In this document: piece after piece, positions 57,346-64,000 of the stretch
Position numbering within the stretch: the stretch's first letter is position 1
How the letters are laid out: each line of letters starts with the position of its first letter
Assembly: GCA_028023455.1 (NCBI GenBank)
Contig: JAQFVV010000017.1
Coordinates: 4,308,098-4,372,097 of the forward strand
Direction of reading: 5' to 3'
Source: Epiperipatus broadwayi
Taxonomy: Eukaryota; Onychophora; Udeonychophora; Euonychophora; Peripatidae
DNA length: 64,000 bases
The notes under the pieces: model-generated
Databases searched by the model: none
Told to the model about the DNA's origin: nothing
Seen by the model: only the letters and a program-made list of their open reading frames with translations
Program-made: the position numbers and the translations under genes

Positions 57346-58370
57346 AATATATATTTATTTTACTATTTTCTTATATTTGTTCTTATTTAGAATGTGAAAA
57401 TTTAGAAGAGAGAACATATGACACGGGATTTAATTTTTAGATTTATAACTCTTTAAGATAAAATTCATCAGACAGACTATGTTGTTCAATTTTTAAAATG
57501 ATCTTAAATTTCTAAAATTGATGACTATTTTGACGCTCCTATGGGTATCATGAATCAAATATGGTGATTGGAAAATGTTTTTCTTACTATTACCTTAGCA
57601 CAACTTAATCTAAGTGCAACACAAATACAGTCACTTAATCTTAAATTAAAATGGACTTCAGGATATGTCTTTGTGGCACACATTTTGTTTTTCGATTTAT
57701 ATAAAAAAATGCTTCTAAAAATTGATATATTTTTAGACATACCCCAGGGAAAATTATATATTTTTTATAAACAAGTGTCAAAAAGTTTTACATATATATT
57801 GCGATATTCACATATATATATATAATTTTAATGCAAATATTGCAAGCTGAATATTTAAGCTGAAATACTAAATTCAGTTCTGGACAGTTTAAAGTGCAAT
57901 ATATTCTGACTGTAAGATAGTAATATGAATTTAAAAAGATTTTAATTATAAAAAATGAGAATTGTTAAAGACAAATCCTTACTCATTTTATTTTATTAAC
58001 ATATTGTAAATAATTATTTTTTATATTTAGTTTAGAATAATATCTAATATATATTTTATTTTTGTAAAACATTAACATCTTAATTATTCACATTATAAAC
58101 TTAATATACGAGTGAAGTGTATATACAATTGTTTGTATATGTATAAGTTTAAAAACGGTAACGATCGATTAATAGTGGTATATATTGTATTACTTTATTC
58201 TTAATCTATAAAAAAAAAAGGAGACAACTTTTAATAACAATAACAAAAATAAATATTAATCTAAAATAGATATAAAAATTTATTTGTTAAATTAAAAAAA
58301 AAAACAATATAAGTTTTTTTTTCTTCTTAAAATTTTAAGAATAAAATTATTTAAAAGTCATGTGACGGGG
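57346..58370. other. Intergenic AT-rich DNA
   Basis: The overlapping frames at 57555-57740 (minus) and 57568-57825 (plus) have no motif. A G8 run lies at about 58366-58373. Confidence 0.4.
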
Positions 58371-58478
58371 GGGAAAATCAAGTCATACATCACATGACTT
58401 AATTTAATAAGCTTGTACTACAAATGTTATATAATGAGCTTTAATAGCTCTTAATAAGCTTTTCCGAACGTCCCTATC

Positions 58479-58518
58479 CTCAGATCAGTTTTTAGCTTTT
58501 GGCTTTCTTCAGTGAGGT
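58479..58518 (-). ncRNA. Hammerhead ribozyme-like motif, family D, mutated
   Basis: Minus strand: CCUCA, CUGAAGA (58506-58512), AGC / GCU around CAAAA, AAAAC (G12 is A), UGAUC, UGAGG. Helix I CCUCA / UGAGG is perfect. The G12 change should abolish cleavage. Confidence 0.45.
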
Positions 58519-59007
58519 GTATTCTGACATTAGACCTAAAAATACCAGCTCAAGTCCAGCATTTGTCTAATAGTTAACTATTAAATAAAAAAATCTGAAA
58601 TTTCAAGATATCTATATGTCTTCAAATCCAGCTATCTAAATTAAATGCCCAATGGGACTGAACTAAGTTCAGATCTACCATATATTAACAGCTTTAGCTA
58701 TGTAACAGCTTGTTAAGATCTATTAAAGCTCATATAATATTTATAGAACAAGCTTATTAAATTAAGTCACATGATATATGACTTGATCTTTTATGCAATT
58801 ATAGTTTTGCTCTTGAGGCTTTGGTGATGTTATATTGCTAAAGCTATTAATATATGGTGATCTGAACTTAGTTCAGTCCCTATGGCTATTTAATTTAGAT
58901 AGCTGGATTTGAAGACATATAGATGTCTGAAAATTTCAGATTTTCTATTTAATAGTTAATTAAATGCTGGATTTGAGCTGGTATTTTTAGATCTAATGTC
59001 TGAATGC

Positions 59008-59050
59008 ATCTCACTGAAGAAAACCAAAAGCTAGAAACCGGTCGAGGGAT
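59008..59050 (+). ncRNA. Hammerhead ribozyme-like motif, family D, degenerate
   Basis: CUCA, CUGAAGA (59014-59020), poor helix II, GAAA (59034-59037), CCGGUC, then GAGGG. One base appears lost next to the cleavage site, so helix I is out of register. Confidence 0.35.
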
Positions 59051-59517
59051 AGAGATATTTGAAAAGCTTGTCAAGAGCTATTAAAGCTCATTATATAATA
59101 TAAGTCATGTGGTGAAAATAAAATGTACATAACAATATCTATGAAAGACTATGGAATGTGAAATCAAAGGACCTTGTGAGATGCTTAGCAAAAAAGCATT
59201 TTAAAATTGGATATAGCATTCTTTGGACATAAAAAAAAAATATAATTTTTTTTTGTGTAAGAAAATTAATTATTACAATAAGAATTATATTTTAAAAATC
59301 AGTACTGTAAACAACCAAATAATGAAGAGATAAGTTCATTACAGGTTGAAGTTCTAAAAATGCCTCTAGGATTATCTTCTGTGCCAAAGAAATATCTGTC
59401 TATAAACATATTCTGTAGATCATCATTAACAAAGGATTATATCAACAACAGCTCATATATAAATGAAAATAAAATCACTGTAAAGTAAGTAAGTAACAGC
59501 ATCTTGTTATTTAATTT

Positions 59518-59672
59518 TATTAAAACAGGCAAAACTCTCCATACAGTAGCGCCACTCAGTGCAAGCCAGAGTAATCAATGGATGTCAGAAGGCTTGTGCA
59601 TAAAATCCCCGTCTAGTGCCTACTCATCCAATATCCTCAGACTAGTTTCTGGCTTGTGACCTTCACTGACGT
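59518..59672. repeat. Family A repeat, truncated
   Basis: AAAACAGGCAAAACTCTCC, CAGTAGCGCCACTCAGTGCA, AGAGTAATCAATGGATGTC, TTGTGCATAAAATCCCC and CTACTCATCCAATATCC. It ends inside the hammerhead-like segment at CTTCACTGACG, so the 5' side of the ribozyme on the minus strand is lost. Confidence 0.75.
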
Positions 59673-60099
59673 ATTACATTTTAGTGATAAAAGATTTACT
59701 CTATTTTAATTGGAAAGTACAAAATCTAAAGTTCCATTTTATTTCATTATTAAAAACTTGCCCAATTACTTCAAAAATTATTAGTATATTCTACCTAATG
59801 GAAAATTATCTTCAAATGATTTGTTTTATTTACGGAAAGGAAACATCGCTACACATAATATTACTGCCATCTATTATCATATGTGTCATATCATCAACAT
59901 TTTCGTTAACAATAGAGAACTTAAAAAAAAAGGAGTGCTTAGTTTATTTATTATTAAAAAAACAAAGAAAATCATTATTATTACTACCTCTCATTTTTTC
60001 TTTCTTATGATTAAAAAAAAGGAATAAATTGCTTCTTAATAAGTAGTAGTATAATAATCTTATATATATATTTCATACATTAGTATATAATGCATATAT

Positions 60100-60430
60100 G
60101 ATATTCAATACAGAGAGCGTATTAATAGCTCTAACAAGCTATTAATTAATAAGTGTGGTATGAGAAAATATTTAAAATCTCTATCCAGAATACTCTCATT
60201 TCCAGACCAACTATTTTCGAGCCTATGGCTCACGTCAGTGGAGAGCTCGAAACCAGTTGGTCTGGATGTAGGATAGAGATTTTAAATATTTTCTCATACC
60301 GCACTTATTAATTAAGAGCTTGTTTGAGCTATTGGTACGCTCTCTGCATTACATTTTTGTAAGTACAAGCTTATTAAGAGTAATGTCACGTTATATATGA
60401 CTTGCTTTTTTGATTATATATGATATTCGT
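60100..60430. repeat. Family D foldback, about 100-bp arms
   Basis: Arms about 60110-60222 and 60243-60344: AGAGAGCGTA, TATTAATTAATAAGTG, GGTATGAGAAAATATTT, CAGACCAAC and complements. The right flank continues AAGCTTATTAAGAGTAATGT and ATATATGACTTGC, matching other family D copies. Confidence 0.85.
60193..60247 (-). ncRNA. Hammerhead ribozyme-like motif, family D
   Basis: Minus strand: CUC-UCCA, CUGACGU (60232-60238; A9 is U), helix II GAGCC / GGCUC around AUA (perfect 5 bp with the canonical G-C at the base), GAAA, weak helix III, GGUC, UGGA ... GAG. Best helix II in the window, but A9 is changed. The plus-strand side of the same palindrome keeps GAAACC-AGUU-GGUC. Confidence 0.5.
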
Positions 60431-60459
60431 GGGTTAATATTATTCAAGCCATGATAGAG

Positions 60460-60790
60460 GTACATTCATTTTTTTTAAAAATCTGATGTAATTAGAAGGG
60501 ATTTGAACTTAGACTTTCAAACTCTTTATAGCTATCTACTCCATCTTATACAACCAATACACATAACCACATGTGAAAAAAATAAATGATCTTCAATATA
60601 TGTATATATGTGTGGGAGATGATGATCTGGGCCAACTGATGAGTGCTAGTTCAGCATAAAATACACATATATTGGAGATCATTTAATTTTTTTCGCATGT
60701 ATGTGGTCATATGTATCAGTTTTATAAGATAGTGTGGATAGCTATAGAGAGCTTAAAAGTCTGCGTTCAAATCCCTTCTAATTACATTAA
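60460..60790 (+). repeat. Family B repeat
   Basis: Inverted pieces at the left (GGGATTTGAACTTAGACTTT near 60500) and a fuller plus-strand copy from 60595. CTGATGA at 60636-60642 is intact, but the GAAA box reads TAAAA. A B-box-like CGTTCAAATCCC lies at about 60764-60775. The palindromic arrangement of the B-box ends (60490-60590 against 60700-60785) suggests a head-to-head dimer. Confidence 0.7.
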
Positions 60791-61639
60791 GTTCAGTATA
60801 GACAGTATAATTGTGTTTAAATATTGTATAAAATTAATGTAACTTACACCAGACGTTAAGCTTAAAAAAGTAGATATGATTATCAGATTTAAATATCATA
60901 CCTTTGAAAATATACACACACTCACACATACATCTGTTTTAAGTCATAATAAAGTAATAATTCAGTACTAACAGATATTTTTAAAAGCAATACTTGTATA
61001 TATTTGTTATTTATTTATTTTTTTGTTTGTTTGTAAATAAACGTCATTATTTTATTTTAAATTTGATGCCGTATTTTTTGTAATATCAATAATTCGTTGA
61101 TGTGTAATAGTTTAATTATCTCAAATGTACTTGAACTCTGAGAAAATATTATCTGGCTATGAACATTTAGCAGAGAGGATTAATATTACGTGTAACAAAA
61201 TATTAAATTTAGCCATGGCGCTCAAATCAATTTTATGTATTACGTTTCAATACTCACATACATAGTTCAAAGATTACAACCAAGAAGGCATTACTGCTTA
61301 CATAAAAGATATAATTTAACTTATAAATTGCAGACACGTGTAATGTGTTTATACTCGGTTATGAAGAAACATAAATTTTAGGGGCTAAATTTGAACTCAG
61401 ACATCTCTAGTTGAATTAAAATGTTATTTGGATGTAATAAAATTCGGTTTACTCCACATAGCATTGATGTTTGTATTCTCACATAAATAGTACATTGATA
61501 CTTTTGCTCCCTTTGCATCTCCTCATTGCTCTCTCTCTCTCCTTTGTAACAAACTTACGATTACACTTTCACATCCCAATCCATGGATATAGACACCACT
61601 TTTTTTATTGATATTTACAATTTAGCTGGCCCAATTCGT
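60791..61639. other. Intergenic AT-rich DNA
   Basis: A CA-rich stretch near 60910-60930. No gene recognised. Confidence 0.4.
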
Positions 61640-61910
61640 AAATCTGCCACAAGGCTCATACACTATATATATATAATGAGTGTGCTAATAGCTTTAAACA
61701 AGCTTTACATCACTGAGGAGAGCCATCAACTCCAAAACGGTTTGGGAATAGGGATAACTCTAGATAGGGATCCAACATCTATCGGAAAAGCTTGTTTAGA
61801 GCTATTAACATGCTCATTATATTACATTTGTAAATACAAACTAATTAAGTCACGTGAGGTATGACTTGATTTATATACATAGAGAGAGAGAGAGAGAGAG
61901 AGACAAAGAG
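61640..61910. repeat. Family D foldback, short copy, with (GA)n
   Basis: Arms TAATGAGTGTGCTAATAGCT (about 61673) and AGAGCTATTAACATGCTCAT (about 61796) enclose CTGAGGA (61713-61719), GAG / CTC and CAAAACGG, a degenerate core (G12 is C). TCACGTGAGGTATGACTTGA follows, then about 14 GA units (61879-61902). Confidence 0.75.
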
Positions 61911-62589
61911 ACAAGGAGAAAAGTTTCTGATGCCTAAAGGGTGTTTAACATCCACTTTTGTCATTTAAAAACATTGGATTAATTTTCGATAGGAAAATAA
62001 ACTTTTTTTTGTAAATTATTCCATCTTTGGAAAATAATTAATTGGAAATAAAGTTGTTGTGTTTTAAGTAATGCATATGTAATATGTGTTTATATAGGGG
62101 ATTTGAACTCAGACTAATATGTATATAAATTTATTTTATCTTTATATATCCACTACTTTAGAGTTATTTTAAATGATAAATACTAAGTAAAATTTAATTG
62201 CAACTTTAAATGACTGTTCAGTCATTTTAATTTTCAAAAAAGACATTCGTGCCAATTTTCGGAAATTTTCAAAAATCAAACTTACTCATTAGTAAGTGCT
62301 TCAATTTTGTTATTATTATTTGGTGACACAAACTCCAGAATAACTTATTATCTATCTGAACTTTTTCTCAAATGAATATTTATTGTTATATTAGCCATCA
62401 ACACACCCATTCATTTTTCATCCTCTTTATTTAATGAATTGGTTCAGCCCATAATAGAACCAAATAAGATATAATTCCATCCTAGTCGTTTGTTCTTTAA
62501 GAAGAGGTCAATTCTGATCCAGGATCTGTTCATTCATTTTTTTTGTATGCCATGAAATTCTCAATAATAGTTCTGTTTAAAATTTCCAA

Positions 62590-62745
62590 ATAATAGTGAT
62601 TGGCTATCTTAATATAAGCTGAACTTTGATTGTATATATGTGTGATGATAATCTGGACCAACTGATGAGTGCTAATTTAGCATGAAATATGTATATTGGT
62701 GATTATTTATCTTTTCAACATATGTGTGAGGAGCTGAATAGATAT
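62590..62745 (+). repeat. Family B repeat, single copy
   Basis: GTGATTGGCTATCTTAATAT, GAACTTTGATTGTATAT, then the hammerhead-like segment and TATCTTTTCAACATATGTGT. Truncated at about 62745, before the B-box-like part. Confidence 0.75.
62645..62712 (+). ncRNA. Hammerhead ribozyme-like motif, family B (best preserved)
   Basis: Helix I: GAU-AAU, CUGG bulge, ACCAA on the 5' side and UUGGU, G, AUU-AU...AUC on the 3' side. Core CUGAUGA (62662-62668). Helix II GUGCU / AGCAU around AAUUU. GAAA (62683-62686). Helix III AUA / UAU around UG. A17. Every invariant core base is present and all three helices pair; predicted cleavage is just before UUGGU. The internal loop in helix I is where natural type I hammerheads make tertiary contacts. 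Confidence 0.7.
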
Positions 62746-62895
62746 AATATTTAAATTGCAAAGAAAATGTGATTATAATAAATTAATTCATGTTTGAAAT
62801 GTGATATTTAGTGAAGGAAAAAAAAATAGATGTTATAGTACTGAATTTAGATTTAGTTTTGGTTAGTATATAATTTCTTATTGCATTGCCAAATG

Positions 62896-63048
62896 TATAC
62901 CATATAATACTAAATCATCCATGCACTTTACTACTGTTACACAATGCTTTATTTACCAACCTATTTTACAATTCACAGTTTCGATTGCCCCAGCAATCTT
63001 CTTCAGAACTTATTAAAGTGCATGGATGATTTAGTATTATATGGTATA
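62896..63048. repeat. Perfect 35-bp inverted repeat enclosing a family E stem motif
   Basis: 62896-62930 (TATACCATATAATACTAAAT, then CATCCATGCACTTTA) and 63014-63048 are exact reverse complements. Between them the minus strand at 62976-63008 reads CTGAAGA, A, GATTGC / GCAATC around TGGG, GAAAC. The perfect arms imply recent origin. Confidence 0.9.
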
Positions 63049-63059
63049 ATTCATGTAGT

Positions 63060-64000
63060 TTGATATCACAAAAACGATGGCTTGAAAGGTCGTTGTTTTC
63101 GTAATACTTTCATTTTTATAACAATTCTGAAAAATTGTTAAAGCTACCAATTAAAAAAAAATTGTTACAAAAATGACTACTTTTATATAGGCCAGTTACA
63201 TATCTGGTCTAAATATAATAATATAATACCAAATATTCATAAGTACCAAAGATGGTGAAATTATTATAATAGTATAGTTTTTCAAAAAAACTAATCACAA
63301 ATAAAAGTTAATATATTTATACAAATAATAAGATTTTACTCAAATATTTGTTTAAAGTAAAAATGAAACCTAATTGGAATTATTTTTTTATTATTTTACA
63401 TCGAATATGTATATAACGTTTATTTCTACTATATATACGTCTATTTTAAGTTATATTCTATGAAGAAAAAGCATGGAAGAACTTCTATAGATTAATTAAC
63501 AGTCTTACACTTGTTATAAATTCTTGATTTATTAAAATCAACATCTTGATTATATTGACCACTACAAGAATAATAATCTAGGTAACGTTCTCTGAATTAT
63601 TAAACTTTTCTTATTGAAGAATTTAGATTGAGTTTCATGTGCCTAAATACCATCTTTATAATATTCTTTAGTTTCTAGGATGAAAATTTATTGAAATATC
63701 GGTTAATGTTTAATACTTTTGAAATTACAAAAACGTGTAAAACTTTTACGCACTTAACTGCATTTCAGATTTATGCTAGAATCAGTTGTGGAATGTTTCG
63801 CACTGATACCTATTTTTTTGTTGAGTTTGGCGAACCGGTTGTTAAACGCAATGACTATTAGTCTAATCTGCATACCTCTAAAGGAATGGGATCATACTCC
63901 TATAGTAAAAAGATAGTTAATAATAAATCACTCGGCTAGTGATGTTGGTTAAAAGTGAAAAAATTTGCAAGTGAGAACACTAATTAAGAAGCAATATGGA
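63060..64000. other. Intergenic AT-rich DNA
   Basis: No gene, RNA or family repeat recognised up to the window edge. Confidence 0.4.

Larger units (their letters stand above)
58371..59115. repeat. Family D foldback, about 270-bp arms
   Basis: Arms about 58440-58710 and 58836-59108 are inverted: GACATTAGACCTAAAAATAC, CAGCTCAAGTCCAGCATTT, CTTCAAATCCAGCTATCTAA and complements. The outer left edge TCAAGTCATACATCACATGA is repeated inverted inside the centre at about 58760-58790. Each arm has one hammerhead-like core: minus 58479-58518 and plus 59008-59050. Confidence 0.85.

Noticed and set aside
59684-60027. Two overlapping plus-strand frames of 108 and 68 codons
   Set aside because: AT-driven composition rich in I, L, K and F with no motif; they overlap in different frames with no sign of constraint.

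Overview
This is an AT-rich animal nuclear window with no convincing host gene. Everything recognisable as protein is a transposable-element remnant, and most of the rest is dispersed repeats, foldback palindromes and microsatellites. There are no operons, bacterial signals, rRNA or intact tRNA genes. The mix of RTE-type LINEs, Penelope-like GIY-YIG fragments, tRNA-derived SINEs and long (TA)n and (ATT)n arrays suggests an invertebrate, perhaps a mollusc such as a cephalopod. That taxonomic guess is weak and rests on repeat style only.

Layout. 1-13 kb: intergenic DNA with a mariner transposase remnant (about 1.9-2.3 kb), an SINE (4.7 kb), several foldback repeats and an 840-bp near-perfect palindrome (10.36-11.2 kb). 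13-19 kb: Penelope-like fragments, a 5'-truncated LINE (14.8-16.1 kb) and one copy of a long repeat whose inverted partner lies at 54-55 kb. 19-27 kb is the densest block: a nearly complete RTE retrotransposon (minus strand), a head-to-head pair of Penelope-like 3' ends, a second LINE (plus strand), a third LINE tail and two large (ATT)n arrays. 29.5-35 kb: an older RTE copy split by two insertions and carrying a tandem triplication. 35-53 kb: mostly anonymous AT-rich DNA with palindromes, SINEs and repeat fragments. 53.6-55.1 kb: a Penelope-like GIY-YIG fragment with its flanking repeat. 55-63 kb: dimeric and foldback repeats.

The most interesting signal is that several otherwise different repeat families contain a hammerhead-ribozyme-like core (CUGANGA, a short helix II, GAAA, a very short helix III ending in UH, and an enclosing helix I). 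I drew these by hand. The best are family B (62.66 kb, the 13.06/13.54 kb pair, the 55.95/56.31 kb pair and 44.08 kb), family C (in each arm of the 10.36-11.2 kb palindrome) and family A (26.9, 37.4 and 55.3 kb). Family B is repeatedly found as tandem pairs spaced about 475 or 357 bp. This resembles what is known of ribozyme-bearing Penelope-like elements and small non-autonomous retrozymes, and Penelope-like GIY-YIG fragments are present in the same window as possible relatives or helpers. Whether any copy self-cleaves cannot be judged from sequence alone.
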